A stretch of 64,000 nt of DNA from an uncultured Pelagibacteraceae bacterium (GCA_902626645.1 CACOGC010000001.1:1-64000); one strand, 5' to 3'; counted from the first letter of the stretch, positions 24,691 through 36,137 are shown. Notes: generated from the sequence alone by a model not told the origin. Program-made: numbers and translations.

Positions 24691-26055
24691 ATGAAAATTA
24701 GAGTAAATTTTATTTATATTTTATTAATAGCATTTTTAATTATTTTGTTAATTTTGGGTCACCAAATTAACAAACAGAATTCCGCATCTAAAAAAAACGA
24801 AATTTCGAATATAGTAAATCAACTTAAAACAAGAAATAATCAGCTAGCTAAAATACAAAAAAACTTATTAGAGGAAGGAAAAAACTTAAATGACATAATT
24901 AATAAAAAAGGGATCACTTTTGAAAATATATTTATAGATAAAAAACTTGATGGATTAAACAATTTTTCTTATTCAAAATATTCAACTAAGGATATTTTAT
25001 TTAATGGTAATCGTGGTGCTACCGGCACAGCATATATTGACTTTTACAATAATGATAAAAATTTATTAATCGCAACTTATGATGGAATTTTTGCATTTAC
25101 TAATCTTAATAACTTAGAAAATTTTGTAAAAATAAACTCAAATATTAATTCATTAATTAAATATAATAAATTTTATTTACATGAACAATATGGCATTAAG
25201 GATATTTATATAAACAATAATAAATTGTACGTCTCATATATTGGTGAAAGAAAAGACAATTGTTATGATCTTAAAATTATTTTTAGTGAATTAAATGAAA
25301 AATTTTTAGATTTTAGTTTGTTTTATCAAACATTAAATTGTGTTGATAAAAATAATAATCATGGATTTTGGGCTCACCAAGGTGCAGGTGGAAGAATTTC
25401 TCATCTTGATAATTCAAACCTTTTATTTACCACAGGCGAATTTAGAAATAGACCCCTTTCGCAAGATATTCAAAGTGATTTTGGAAAAATTTTAAAAATT
25501 AATATTCAAAATAAAAAGTCTGAGGTTGTTTCCTTGGGTCATAGAAATCCACAAGGTTTGTATTACAGTAAAAAATTTGATTTTATTTTATCTACCGAGC
25601 ATGGACCAAAAGGTGGTGATGAAATCAATATAAATAATAAACCCTTTTTAAAAGTTAAAAATTTTGGATGGCCAATTTCATCTTATGGTGAGCATTATAA
25701 AAAAAATTATTCTAAAAAAATATTGAAAGAAGCACCATTGAACAAATCTCATAAAAAATTTGGTTTTGAAGAACCTATTAAATATTTTGATCCATCGATT
25801 GGTATCAGTCAAACAATTTCCTTAAATGAAGCAGATACAGAATTTTTAATTGGAGCAATGGGAAATGAGATTGCTGATCAGGATTTAGGACTTCACTATA
25901 TTAAGTTAAATGAAAACAGAGATAAAGTTATTAAACATGATTACTTTTTACTAAATGAAAGAGTAAGGGATATGGTGGTTTCTAAGGATAAAAACTTAAT
26001 TATAATTTTTTTAGAGTCCACAAGTTCAATATTAATTTTAAAAAAAAATAGTTAA
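24691..26055 (+). CDS. Membrane-anchored glucose/sorbosone dehydrogenase-like beta-propeller protein
   Basis: N-terminal TM helix; HQGAGGRISHLDNSNLLFTTGEF, SLGHRNPQGLYY, STEHGPKGGDEIN resemble the GSDH propeller. Confidence 0.75.
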   Translation: MKIRVNFIYILLIAFLIILLILGHQINKQNSASKKNEISNIVNQLKTRNNQLAKIQKNLLEEGKNLNDIINKKGITFENIFIDKKLDGLNNFSYSKYSTKDILFNGNRGATGTAYIDFYNNDKNLLIATYDGIFAFTNLNNLENFVKINSNINSLIKYNKFYLHEQYGIKDIYINNNKLYVSYIGERKDNCYDLKIIFSELNEKFLDFSLFYQTLNCVDKNNNHGFWAHQGAGGRISHLDNSNLLFTTGEFRNRPLSQDIQSDFGKILKINIQNKKSEVVSLGHRNPQGLYYSKKFDFILSTEHGPKGGDEININNKPFLKVKNFGWPISSYGEHYKKNYSKKILKEAPLNKSHKKFGFEEPIKYFDPSIGISQTISLNEADTEFLIGAMGNEIADQDLGLHYIKLNENRDKVIKHDYFLLNERVRDMVVSKDKNLIIIFLESTSSILILKKNS

Positions 26056-26063
26056 TAATAAAA

Positions 26064-26846
26064 TTAATTTTTAAAAGAAATTTTAATTTCAGCTCCCCTT
26101 TTACGATTTTTGTAATCTAAACCTTTAATTGGGTAATTTCTCGATGTTTTTTGTTTTTTTGTACTAAATTTTTTTGGATTAATTAATGTCATTTCAATTA
26201 CTTGTGGAATCCCCTTATTATCAACCATACCATAGTTATTTGCATTAATATGAATATTTCTTAACTTAGATTTGTTCATGAAATCTTTTATTTTTCTTAA
26301 ATTTTTTTGAAGATTATGAAATTCTACAATTACTAAATTTAGTTTATTAAAATTTTTATTAATTTCTTTTAAAACCTTATACTCATCGCCTTCAATATCT
26401 ACTTTTAAAACAACATCTTTGTTATCTCCTATTGCATCGGTAATTGTAACTTGATTATTTTTGTTTGTTTTTTTTGAAACAATTTTTTTGTGATAATGTT
26501 TATTTTTACCCCTAAAAAAAATTAAGTATTGAAAAAATTTAAAAAGATCTATTATTTTGATAAAATTAATTTGTTTTAATAATAGTAAAGATATAAAATC
26601 TCTCAAAAATCTTTTAGTCCAAAACTTTCTATCGACTGTATGATCAAAAGCTAAAATTTTACAATTTTTATTATATTTTTGAAATTGTTTTTCAAAACTC
26701 CATTCGGCTTCAAGTCCACAAGTAATAATTACACTGGTTTTCTTAATAACACGTTTGTCAATAACATACCCTCCATCCGATTTTCTACCAAGCCTAATTA
26801 AATTCGATAAATCTGTGTGATAAGGTTTTAAAAAGGATGGTAACAT
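26064..26846 (-). CDS. FkbM-family-like methyltransferase
   Basis: VITCGLEAEWSFEKQFQ and DVVLKVDIEGDEYKVLKEI resemble the FkbM SAM-methyltransferase core. Confidence 0.6.
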   Translation of the reverse strand: MLPSFLKPYHTDLSNLIRLGRKSDGGYVIDKRVIKKTSVIITCGLEAEWSFEKQFQKYNKNCKILAFDHTVDRKFWTKRFLRDFISLLLLKQINFIKIIDLFKFFQYLIFFRGKNKHYHKKIVSKKTNKNNQVTITDAIGDNKDVVLKVDIEGDEYKVLKEINKNFNKLNLVIVEFHNLQKNLRKIKDFMNKSKLRNIHINANNYGMVDNKGIPQVIEMTLINPKKFSTKKQKTSRNYPIKGLDYKNRKRGAEIKISFKN

Positions 26847-26864
26847 TTACAACTTAACTAAATT

Positions 26865-29522
26865 CTACTTTTTTATTTCAGCCTGAGCTGCAGCCAGTCT
26901 TGCTATTGGAACTCTATATGGAGAACATGAGACATAATTAAGACCTATTTGTGAGCAAAAATTAATGCTCTTTGGATCACCGCCATGTTCACCACAAATA
27001 CCTAGCTTGATTTTTTTGTTTTGTTTTTTTCCTTTATTAACAGCTATTTCAACTAAATCTTCTACACCTTCATCTATTGAAATGAATGGATCTATTGAAA
27101 AAATTTTGTTTTCAATGTAATCATTTAGAAATTTTCCACTATCATCTCTACTAATACCAAAAGTGGTTTGCGTTAAATCATTAGTCCCAAAGCTAAAAAA
27201 TTCAGCATGTTTTGCAATATCCTTTGCTTTAATCGCTGCTCTTGGTAGCTCAATCATTGTTCCAATTAAAAATTCTATTTTTACTTTATTTTCTTTTTGT
27301 ACTTTTCTTGCAGTATTGATTACTAGGTCTTTCATTATTTTGATTTCAGCTTCAGTTGACACAAGTGGAATCATTATTTCAGGGAATGCAAATTTTTGTT
27401 TATTTTTTTTAAGCTCTGACAAAGCTTTAAAAATTGCCTCACATTGCATTTCATAAATTTCAGGGAATGAGATACCTAATCTACAACCTCTGTGTCCAAG
27501 CATTGGATTTTGCTCATGAAGTTCATCAATTCGAGATTTTACTTCTTTAACACTTATACCAACCACTTCTGCGACCTCTGAAATTTCTTTTTCAGATTTT
27601 GGAAGAAACTCATGTAATGGAGGATCAAGTAAACGAACTGTAACTGGTAATCCATGCATAATCTTGAATATTTCAACAAAATCTTTTTTTTGATGTGGTA
27701 AAAGCTTTAAGAGTGCTTTTAATCTATCATCTTTAGTTTTAGAAAGTATCATCTCTCGTACAGAAATAATTCTTTCTTCATCAAAGAACATGTGCTCCGT
27801 TCTGCATAAGCCAATTCCCTCTGCTCCAAAATCTCTTGCAACTTTTGTATCTAATGGAGTTTCTGCATTCGTCCGAACTTTAAGTTTTCTAATATTATCA
27901 GCCCAACTCATTAATTTTGAAAAGTCACCAGAAATTTCAGGTTTTACTGTTGGTACGCTTCCTAAAATGATTCTTCCAGAGGACCCATCAATTGTGATAA
28001 TATCGCCCTCTTTAATTTCCACTGAAGCAGTTTTGAAAATTTTTTTTTCATAATCAATATCAATTTCACTTGAACCTGAAACACATGGTCTACCCATCCC
28101 TCTTGCAACAACAGCTGCATGACTTGTCATTCCTCCTCTAGAAGTCAATATTCCCTTAGCGGCGTGCATACCCTGAATATCTTCGGGAGAAGTTTCTACT
28201 CTAACCAATATTACATCTTGCATCATATTATTAAGTCTTTCAGCCTCTTCAGATGTAAATACCACCTTTCCACTAGCAGCCCCTGGTGAGGCGGGTAAAC
28301 CATTTGCAATTATTTCTATAGAACTTTTTTCATCCAAAGTAGGGTGTAATAATGTATCTAAAGAATTTGGATCTATTCTTAAAATAGCTTCTTTTTTAGC
28401 AATTAATTTTTCTTTGACCATATCTACAGCTATTTTAACTGCTGATTTTGCAGTCCTTTTACCTGACCTAGTTTGTAGGATCCATAATTTTTCATTCTCA
28501 ACTGTAAATTCCACATCTTGCATATCTTTATAGTGCATTTCTAACTTCTTTAAAATTTTATGAAGCTCCAAATAAACTTTTGGCATAGACTCTTCCATAG
28601 AAGGTGCTTTTACGTTTGCATCTCTTTTTGCTTTTTTCGTAATATATTGTGGTGTCCTTGTTCCTGCTACAACATCCTCTCCTTGAGCATTAATTAAATA
28701 CTCTCCATAAATATCTTTTGATCCATCTGACGGATTTCTTGTAAAAACAACTCCAGTAGCACAATCATTTCCCATATTTCCAAAAACCATAGATTGCACA
28801 TTAACTGCTGTTCCCCATTCAGAGGGTATACGATTTAATTTTCTATAAATTTTAGCTCTATTGCTGTCCCAAGATAAAAATACTGCACTTATTGCTCCTA
28901 ATAATTGTTTATAAACATCCTGAGGAAATTCTTTTTTTGTTTTTTCTTTAACAATGTTTTTAAAATCTTTTATCAAACCATCCCAATCATCTTCATCAAG
29001 ATCTGTATCCAACAAAACTCCTTTAGTTAATTTATAATTTTCTATAAGTTCCTCAAAATGATAACTTTCTACCCCAAGAACAACATTTCCATACATTTGA
29101 ATAAATCTTCTATAACTATCTTTGGCAAATCTTCCGTTAGAGGTTTTGTTAGCTAGTGCTTTAACAGTTTTGTCATTCAAACCAAGATTAAGTATTGTAT
29201 CCATCATACCAGGCATTGATACTCTAGCACCAGATCTCACAGATAATAAAAGTGGATTTTTAAGATCTCCAAATTTTTTTTTCACATCTTTCTCAATTAT
29301 CTTTAACTCTTTTTTAATTTGATTTATCAATGAAGAATTCAATCTTTTTTTATTTTGATAAAAAATATCACAGACTTTTGTTGAAATTGTAAATCCAGGC
29401 GGAACTGGAAGACCCATTCTTCCCATTTCTGATAAATTAGCACCTTTGCCGCCTAAAAAATTTTTGGGATTTTTAATTTTTTTTGAGTCTTTAGATTTAA
29501 AATTTAAAATTAATTTATTCAT
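26865..29522 (-). CDS. ppdK: Pyruvate, phosphate dikinase
   Basis: LGGKGANLSEMGRMGLPVPPGFTIST, GGMTSHAAVVARGMGRPCV, GICGEHGGDPKSI. Confidence 0.96.
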   Translation of the reverse strand: MNKLILNFKSKDSKKIKNPKNFLGGKGANLSEMGRMGLPVPPGFTISTKVCDIFYQNKKRLNSSLINQIKKELKIIEKDVKKKFGDLKNPLLLSVRSGARVSMPGMMDTILNLGLNDKTVKALANKTSNGRFAKDSYRRFIQMYGNVVLGVESYHFEELIENYKLTKGVLLDTDLDEDDWDGLIKDFKNIVKEKTKKEFPQDVYKQLLGAISAVFLSWDSNRAKIYRKLNRIPSEWGTAVNVQSMVFGNMGNDCATGVVFTRNPSDGSKDIYGEYLINAQGEDVVAGTRTPQYITKKAKRDANVKAPSMEESMPKVYLELHKILKKLEMHYKDMQDVEFTVENEKLWILQTRSGKRTAKSAVKIAVDMVKEKLIAKKEAILRIDPNSLDTLLHPTLDEKSSIEIIANGLPASPGAASGKVVFTSEEAERLNNMMQDVILVRVETSPEDIQGMHAAKGILTSRGGMTSHAAVVARGMGRPCVSGSSEIDIDYEKKIFKTASVEIKEGDIITIDGSSGRIILGSVPTVKPEISGDFSKLMSWADNIRKLKVRTNAETPLDTKVARDFGAEGIGLCRTEHMFFDEERIISVREMILSKTKDDRLKALLKLLPHQKKDFVEIFKIMHGLPVTVRLLDPPLHEFLPKSEKEISEVAEVVGISVKEVKSRIDELHEQNPMLGHRGCRLGISFPEIYEMQCEAIFKALSELKKNKQKFAFPEIMIPLVSTEAEIKIMKDLVINTARKVQKENKVKIEFLIGTMIELPRAAIKAKDIAKHAEFFSFGTNDLTQTTFGISRDDSGKFLNDYIENKIFSIDPFISIDEGVEDLVEIAVNKGKKQNKKIKLGICGEHGGDPKSINFCSQIGLNYVSCSPYRVPIARLAAAQAEIKK

Positions 29523-31587
29523 TATTTGCTTTTAATAATTGAAAATTCATAAAATTTTGAAAGGTTTTACATAACATATTTATAAGTTCCAAACGATTTT
29601 TTCTTAAATCTTCATTATCTTCATTTACTTTGACATTATCAAAAAATTCGAAAACTTCTTTTTTTGCTCCAGCTAAGACTGATAAAGACTCTTCAAAATT
29701 TTCATTATTATCTATATCTGAATAATACTTCTTTATATCAGTAATCTTTTTAAACAAATTTTTTTCATAATCGCTTTTAAAAATACCAGGATCGGTTGAA
29801 TTAGTAATTTCAATTTCTTTATTTTCCATTTCACTTTGAAGTATATTGGAAGCTCTTTTATAACTTGATGTTATATCTATACCTATTTGATTATTGATTA
29901 TTTTATTTATACATCTTGCTTTTTCGAAAGATGAAAACAATTTATTAGTTGAAAAATTTGAAATTGAAGCCTCAATGATATCAAATCGAATATCTTTTTC
30001 TTTAAGATAATATCTAAATCTATCTTTTAAGAAATTACTTAAATCTTTTTTTAATTCATTATTTACAAGAGTAAAATTTTGATCTTGATATAAACCAATA
30101 GAATAATTCAATAAATCGTTTAATTTTAAATCTTTTTTATTTTCAATTATTATTCTTATTATGCCGAGCGCCACTCTTCTAAGTGCAAACGGATCTTTTG
30201 AACTTGTAGGTTTTTCATCAATCCCAAAAAAACCAACAAGATTATCTATTTTGTCTGTCATCGATAAAGCAATACTGAAAGGTTTTTTTGGTACATTTGA
30301 ATCTAAGCCAATTGGTAAATATTGCTCAGTTATTGACAAAGAAATATCTTTATCAAAACCTTGTTGTGCGGAAAAATAGCCTCCCATAATTCCCTGCAAC
30401 TCAGGAAACTCACCAACTAAATCAGAAGTTAAATCTGTTTTGCAAATAGATGCTGATAACTCTACTTTTTCTTTACTAATTAATAATTCATCAGATATCA
30501 TTCCACCTAATTTTCTCATTCGTTGAACTTTATCAAAATAGGTTCCAAGTCCCTTGAAAAAATTAATTCTTTTTAGTTCAGATACCTTTTTCACTAAATT
30601 TTGTGTTTTATCTTTATTCCAAAAAAATTCTGCATCGCTCAATCTAGCATCAACAACTCTTTGATTTCCAAGTTTGATTAACCCTTTTTGGTCCTTTTTA
30701 TTTGCAACGAGTAAAAATTGATTTGTAATTTGATTATTTTTATCAATTGTAGGAAAATATTTTTGATGTGACTGCATAGTCAAAATAAGTATTTCCTTCG
30801 GAATCGACAAAAATTTTTTGTCAAAATCACATAATAAAACATGTGGGTATTCAACTAAATTTACAACCTCATCAAATAATTTTGAATTTTCTAAAACAAG
30901 TAATTTTTTTTTACTTAATATCTTTGTAAATTCCTTTTGAATAATTTGTTTTCTTTTAGTTTGATCAACAATCGTTCCTTGAATCTTTAAAAATTTTTCA
31001 TAAGATTTGAAATTTTTAAATACTCCTGTTTTTTCTTCATAATCCTTATCAATAAAGGTCTTATTAGAAGAGGTTAGATGATAAAACTTAAAATCTATTA
31101 TTTCTTCATCAAAAACTGATAAAATAGACTTTAATGGTCTTGCCCAATTAAGGTTAAATTCACCCCATTTCATTGATTTTTTCCATTGGTAGCTACCTAA
31201 AAGTTTTGGTATTAAATCTTTTAACAAATCTGAAGTGTTCAATGTTTTTGAGAGTGTTTTAAAAAAGTAGAATTCTCCTTTTTCTGTATCCCGTTTAATA
31301 AGTTGTTTTTTGTCAATTTTATTTGATCTCAAAAAACCCTCAATTGCTTCTACAGGAGCACTAGTTTTGGGTCCTTTTATTTCCTCAGACCCAACTTTAA
31401 TTTTTTTTTGTAAACCCTCAAATACGATAATTACTCTGTTTGGAGTTGATAATGAAAAACTTTTTTTTGATTTTATAGATTTATTGATAAAATATTCTCT
31501 AAATTCCTTTAAAAGTTTTTCACGAAAATTTTGTTGTAAATTAGCTGGAATTTCCTCACTAAATAATTCTAAAAAAAATTCTGCCAT
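29515..31587 (-). CDS. glyS: Glycyl-tRNA synthetase beta subunit (likely start MAEFFLEL; ORF extends to 31620)
   Basis: FFLELFSEEIPA start, KSMKWGEFNLNWARPLKSI, downstream of glyQ. Confidence 0.94.
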   Translation of the reverse strand: MAEFFLELFSEEIPANLQQNFREKLLKEFREYFINKSIKSKKSFSLSTPNRVIIVFEGLQKKIKVGSEEIKGPKTSAPVEAIEGFLRSNKIDKKQLIKRDTEKGEFYFFKTLSKTLNTSDLLKDLIPKLLGSYQWKKSMKWGEFNLNWARPLKSILSVFDEEIIDFKFYHLTSSNKTFIDKDYEEKTGVFKNFKSYEKFLKIQGTIVDQTKRKQIIQKEFTKILSKKKLLVLENSKLFDEVVNLVEYPHVLLCDFDKKFLSIPKEILILTMQSHQKYFPTIDKNNQITNQFLLVANKKDQKGLIKLGNQRVVDARLSDAEFFWNKDKTQNLVKKVSELKRINFFKGLGTYFDKVQRMRKLGGMISDELLISKEKVELSASICKTDLTSDLVGEFPELQGIMGGYFSAQQGFDKDISLSITEQYLPIGLDSNVPKKPFSIALSMTDKIDNLVGFFGIDEKPTSSKDPFALRRVALGIIRIIIENKKDLKLNDLLNYSIGLYQDQNFTLVNNELKKDLSNFLKDRFRYYLKEKDIRFDIIEASISNFSTNKLFSSFEKARCINKIINNQIGIDITSSYKRASNILQSEMENKEIEITNSTDPGIFKSDYEKNLFKKITDIKKYYSDIDNNENFEESLSVLAGAKKEVFEFFDNVKVNEDNEDLRKNRLELINMLCKTFQNFMNFQLLKANNE

Positions 31588-31588
31588 T

Positions 31589-32470
31589 TTATATTTGTGT
31601 ATCAATCCAAATTGAAGCAACAGATTTTGTAATTTCTCTTATACGTCCAATATATTCTGCTCTCTGGGCAACACTGATAGCTCCTCTTGCATCAAGTATA
31701 TTAAATACATGACTTGCTTTTAAGCATTGATCATAGGCTGGGAGCGATATTTTTTTATTTATTAATGATTTAGCCTCACTTTCGAACATATCAAATATTT
31801 TAAACAGGTTCGAGGTATTAGCATGTTCAAAGTTATAAGCCGAAAATTCTTTCTCCGCTTGATGAAAGACTTCTCTGTATTCAACATTTTCATTATTCCA
31901 AATTAAATCATAAACATTATTTTTTTGTTGTGTGAACATACAAATTCTTTCTAAGCCATAAGTAATTTCTACAGAAACAGGTTTACATTCAAAGCCAGCC
32001 ATTTGTTGAAAATATGTAAATTGAGTTATTTCCATTCCATCACACCAAACTTCCCAACCAAGACCTGCTGCGCCTAAAGTTGGACTTTCCCAATCATCCT
32101 CAACAAATCTAATATCATGATTTTTATGATCTATACCGATTGTAGATAAACTATTTAAATAAAGTTTTTTTATATTTGATGGAGAAGGTTTAATTATAAC
32201 TTGAAATTGATAATAGTGCTGAAGTCTATTAGGGTTATCTCCATATCTTCCATCAGTCGGTCTTCTAGAAGGTTGTACATAAGCTGCTTTCCATGGTTTT
32301 GGTCCAAGCGACCTCAAAGTTGTGGCTGGATGAAAAGTTCCTGCTCCAACTTCCATATCATATGGTTGTAAAATTATACAACCATGTTTACTCCAATATT
32401 TTTGGAGGTTTAAAATTGTATCCTGAAAAGTTTGAAATTTTGTTTTTTTTTTACTTTTTTTAGAGGCCAT
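31589..32470 (-). CDS. glyQ: Glycyl-tRNA synthetase alpha subunit
   Basis: [65 protein letters not shown]. Confidence 0.97.
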   Translation of the reverse strand: MASKKSKKKTKFQTFQDTILNLQKYWSKHGCIILQPYDMEVGAGTFHPATTLRSLGPKPWKAAYVQPSRRPTDGRYGDNPNRLQHYYQFQVIIKPSPSNIKKLYLNSLSTIGIDHKNHDIRFVEDDWESPTLGAAGLGWEVWCDGMEITQFTYFQQMAGFECKPVSVEITYGLERICMFTQQKNNVYDLIWNNENVEYREVFHQAEKEFSAYNFEHANTSNLFKIFDMFESEAKSLINKKISLPAYDQCLKASHVFNILDARGAISVAQRAEYIGRIREITKSVASIWIDTQI

Positions 32471-33266
32471 ATTTTTGCCAAATAGATTTCTCTTCTAATA
32501 TATTTGCGACCTGATCGATGTGATCGTTAGATGATGATAATTTTTTACTTAACCAACTTTTAGATTTTTCAAATTTTTTGATTATTACATCTTCTCCAAA
32601 TTTTTCTCTCAACACTTGATTGGCATCACCTATTTCATCAATCAAACCAAGTTTTTTGGATTTAGTTCCAGACCAAAACTCTCCGGAAAATAACTCAACT
32701 TCAGATCTCTTAAGTTTTTCACCTCTACTTTTTTCAACAACGTTAATGAAATCTTTATGCAAATCTAATTGTATATTTTTTAATCTTTCTATATCTTCTT
32801 TTTTTTCTTCAAGAAACGGATCGAGAGTGCTTTTATTTTTACCAGCAGTATGAACTCTTCTTTCAACTCCAATTTTTTTAATTAATTCTGTAAAACCAAA
32901 TGATGAATAAATTACACCTATAGATCCAATAATTGAACTAGAGTTTGCATAAATTTCATCACCAGCACACGCAATCAAATATCCTCCTGATGCAGCAATA
33001 TCCTCTGCAAAAACTATTACCTTTTTTTTATTTTTTTTTGCTTGTTGTCTTATAAAATTAAAGATTAAGTGTGATTGAACAGGTGATCCACCAGGAGAAT
33101 TAATTGTAATAGCAACACATGGTGCTTTTTTTACAGAAAAAGCCTTTAAAATTATCTCCTCTTGACCTGAAAAATCTATACCTTGTTTAAATTTACCCAC
33201 GTTTCCGATAACACCAGCTAATTTAATATGAGGAATAATTTTCTTCTTTTTAAAAATTGAGAGCAT
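32460..33266 (-). CDS. S49-family signal peptide peptidase (SohB/SppA-like)
   Basis: [46 protein letters not shown], catalytic Ser/Lys context. Confidence 0.88.
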   Translation of the reverse strand: MLSIFKKKKIIPHIKLAGVIGNVGKFKQGIDFSGQEEIILKAFSVKKAPCVAITINSPGGSPVQSHLIFNFIRQQAKKNKKKVIVFAEDIAASGGYLIACAGDEIYANSSSIIGSIGVIYSSFGFTELIKKIGVERRVHTAGKNKSTLDPFLEEKKEDIERLKNIQLDLHKDFINVVEKSRGEKLKRSEVELFSGEFWSGTKSKKLGLIDEIGDANQVLREKFGEDVIIKKFEKSKSWLSKKLSSSNDHIDQVANILEEKSIWQKYGL

Positions 33267-33303
33267 AACAAAACTTTATAGAATTTTTCTATTAATATAA
33301 AGA

Positions 33304-33328
33304 CACCTTATAATTGAAGATTTAGGTG
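33304..33328 (+). promoter_or_regulatory. Candidate ispB promoter region: consensus TATAAT within a CACCT...AGGTG inverted repeat
   Basis: CACCT TATAATTGAAGATTT AGGTG in the divergent spacer upstream of ispB; no clear -35 box seen. Confidence 0.3.
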
Positions 33329-33379
33329 CGTCAATTGATAAGTATCAAAAGAAACTTATTACACTAATTTGCTCACATT

Positions 33380-34393
33380 ATGGGAAGCGTAATTCAACTT
33401 AAAAAACAAATTAATAACTCTTACTTTCAACTTAAAAACTCAGTTGAAAATAAGTTAATGCTTGTTGAAGAAAAAATTAAATCAAAACTAGATAGTAATG
33501 TAGAGCTAGTTAAAAAAATGACAGATTACCATTTAAATACTGGTGGCAAAAGGTTAAGAGCCTTATTAACTTTGGGTTCATCAAAGTTATGTGGTTATAC
33601 AAAAGGTACCAGAGATATAAATTTGGCAGCTTGCGTGGAACTAATTCATGCTGCAACTTTGATGCATGACGACGTTATAGATAATGGTTCTATTAGAAGA
33701 GGTAAAAAAACACCAAATAAAATTTGGGGTAACCACTCATCTGTTCTAGCTGGCGATTATCTTCTTAGTAGGTGTTTCGAAATGATGGTAGAAGATGGAA
33801 ATATTGAAGTTTTAAAACTATTATCGTCAACATCATCGATAATTGCTCAAGGTGAAATTTTGCAACTTCAGCATAAAGGTGAAGTTGATATGCTTGAAGA
33901 AACTTATTTGAAAATAATTTCTTCAAAGACGGCTGAGTTATTTGCTGCTGCAACTAAAGTAGGTGCAATTTTATCAGAAATGAAAACTAAAGAGAAAGAA
34001 GCTTTAGAGTTTTATGGTAGGAATTTAGGTTTAACTTTTCAAATTGCTGATGACACTTTAGATTATAATTCAGAATTAAAACTATTTGGAAAAAATATCG
34101 GTCAAGACTTCTATGAGGGAAAAATTACACTACCAATAATTCTTCTGTTTCAAAAAGCTAATAAAGATGAAAAAGAAACTCTTAAGAAAACTTTTGCAAA
34201 AGAAGAGAGAAATCAAAATGATTTAAATTATACTTTATCTTTAATAAAAAAATACGATATTATAAATAGTTGTTATCAAAAGGCCAAGCACTATATTAAT
34301 TTATCATCAAATTCATTGTCGGTATTTAAAGATTCTGAAGACAAAAATATCCTCGAAAATTTAACGTCTTTTACTTTATCAAGAAATTTTTAG
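33380..34393 (+). CDS. ispB: Polyprenyl (octaprenyl) diphosphate synthase
   Basis: GGKRLRALLTL, LIHAATLMHDDVIDNGSIRRGKKTPN, FQIADDTLDY (DDxxD motifs). Confidence 0.92.
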   Translation: MGSVIQLKKQINNSYFQLKNSVENKLMLVEEKIKSKLDSNVELVKKMTDYHLNTGGKRLRALLTLGSSKLCGYTKGTRDINLAACVELIHAATLMHDDVIDNGSIRRGKKTPNKIWGNHSSVLAGDYLLSRCFEMMVEDGNIEVLKLLSSTSSIIAQGEILQLQHKGEVDMLEETYLKIISSKTAELFAAATKVGAILSEMKTKEKEALEFYGRNLGLTFQIADDTLDYNSELKLFGKNIGQDFYEGKITLPIILLFQKANKDEKETLKKTFAKEERNQNDLNYTLSLIKKYDIINSCYQKAKHYINLSSNSLSVFKDSEDKNILENLTSFTLSRNF

Positions 34394-35016
34394 GGGCTTA
34401 AAAGACTTTTTGTCCAACCATTATTTGCTGTCAATTTATACTTTAGTCTTTCGTGAATTCTATTATCTCCATCTAACCAAAATTCTATGCTCGTAGGTTT
34501 TAAATTCCAGCCTGACCAATGATTTGGTCTTGGAACATTATTTTGATCTTGGTATTTATTTTTAAATTTTTCTAGTGATTTTATCAATTCTTCCCTATTG
34601 ACTAATTCACTACTTTGTTTTGATGCCCAAGCCCCAATTCTACTTTCGTAAGCTCTAGAATTAAAATAATTATCAGCTACCTCATCTTCTACTTGGCTCA
34701 AAGTACCTACAATTCTAATTTGCCTAAGCAAACTTTTCCAATGAAAACACATTGTTGCATTGGGGTTTTCTTTTATTTCGTTTCCTTTCTGACTATTAAG
34801 ATTAGTATAAAAAACAAATCCATTTTTATCGTAACCTTTAAGAAGCACCATCCTTACTGATGGAACGCCTTGTTTTGTTGCAGTTCCAAGAGCTAAAGCA
34901 TTTGGATCATTAATTTCATTCTTTTTTGCCTCTTCGTACCAACTTTCAAATAATTTAAAAGGATCATCTAAATCTAGAAAGCATTTATTAAGCCCTAGTG
35001 AGTTTTTTTCATTCAT
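34390..35016 (-). CDS. pdxH: Pyridoxamine 5'-phosphate oxidase
   Basis: LALGTATKQGVPSVRMVLLKGYDKNGFVFYTNLNSQKG, FWLDGDNRIHERLKY. Confidence 0.93.
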   Translation of the reverse strand: MNEKNSLGLNKCFLDLDDPFKLFESWYEEAKKNEINDPNALALGTATKQGVPSVRMVLLKGYDKNGFVFYTNLNSQKGNEIKENPNATMCFHWKSLLRQIRIVGTLSQVEDEVADNYFNSRAYESRIGAWASKQSSELVNREELIKSLEKFKNKYQDQNNVPRPNHWSGWNLKPTSIEFWLDGDNRIHERLKYKLTANNGWTKSLLSP

Positions 35017-35049
35017 AATTTTAACAAAATAATCTATACAATATAAATA

Positions 35050-36132
35050 ATGTCATTTAATACTTTTGGAAAGGTTTTTCGTTTCACTACATGGGGAGAA
35101 TCTCATGGTCCTGCAATTGGTTGTATAATAGATGGTTGTCCACCGCTAATAAGCCTCAATGAACGAGATATTCAGATAGAACTCAACAAAAGAAAACCTG
35201 GTCAATCTAAATTTACTACTCAAAGAAAAGAGAGTGATAAAGTAGAGATTCTTTCAGGAGTCTTTGAAGGTAAAACAACTGGAACTCCAATCTCTTTGAT
35301 CATTTATAACGAAGATATGCGCTCAAAAGATTATAGTGATATTAAGGATAAATTCAGACCAGGTCATGCTGATTTCACTTACTTTAAAAAGTATGGCATT
35401 AGAGATTATAGAGGTGGTGGAAGGTCTTCGGCGCGAGAGACTGCTTCTAGAGTTGCAGCAGGAGCGGTAGCAAAAAAAGTTTTGGAAAAAAAATTAGGTA
35501 AAAAATTTAAAATTTCTGGTGCAGTTACACAACTTGGAATTCTTGGATGCGATACAAACAAGTGGGATGATAAGATAATTTATAAAAATCCGTTTTTTTG
35601 TCCTGATAAATCTATGCTTAAAATATGGGAAAAATATCTTTTAAGTATTAGAAAGGCAGGTTCATCTTGTGGTGCTATAATTGAAATTAGAGCTAATGGT
35701 ATTCCTGCAGGACTGGGGGCACCAATTTACTCAAAACTAGACTCTGATATTGCATCTGCAATGATGAGTATTAATGCTGTAAAAGGTGTAAATATTGGTT
35801 CTGGAATGAATTCCGCTCAATTGTCTGGTGAAGAAAATTCAGATGAAATTTCAAAATCAAAAAATAAATTAAAGTTTAACTCAAATAATGCAGGTGGAAT
35901 TCTTGGTGGCATCTCTTCTGGTCAACAAATAATTGTTTCATTTGCTGTAAAGCCTACATCATCAATTTTAAAGACCAGAAAGACAATTAATAAATTTGGG
36001 AAAAATACTAGCATATCTGTTAAGGGAAGGCATGATCCGTGTGTTGGAATTAGAGCAGTTCCAGTGGGTGAAGCAATGCTATCATGCGTTTTACTTGATC
36101 ATTATTTATTGAATCAAGCTCAATGTGGATAA
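35050..36132 (+). CDS. aroC: Chorismate synthase
   Basis: [63 protein letters not shown]. Confidence 0.96.
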   Translation: MSFNTFGKVFRFTTWGESHGPAIGCIIDGCPPLISLNERDIQIELNKRKPGQSKFTTQRKESDKVEILSGVFEGKTTGTPISLIIYNEDMRSKDYSDIKDKFRPGHADFTYFKKYGIRDYRGGGRSSARETASRVAAGAVAKKVLEKKLGKKFKISGAVTQLGILGCDTNKWDDKIIYKNPFFCPDKSMLKIWEKYLLSIRKAGSSCGAIIEIRANGIPAGLGAPIYSKLDSDIASAMMSINAVKGVNIGSGMNSAQLSGEENSDEISKSKNKLKFNSNNAGGILGGISSGQQIIVSFAVKPTSSILKTRKTINKFGKNTSISVKGRHDPCVGIRAVPVGEAMLSCVLLDHYLLNQAQCG

Positions 36133-36137
36133 TCACT

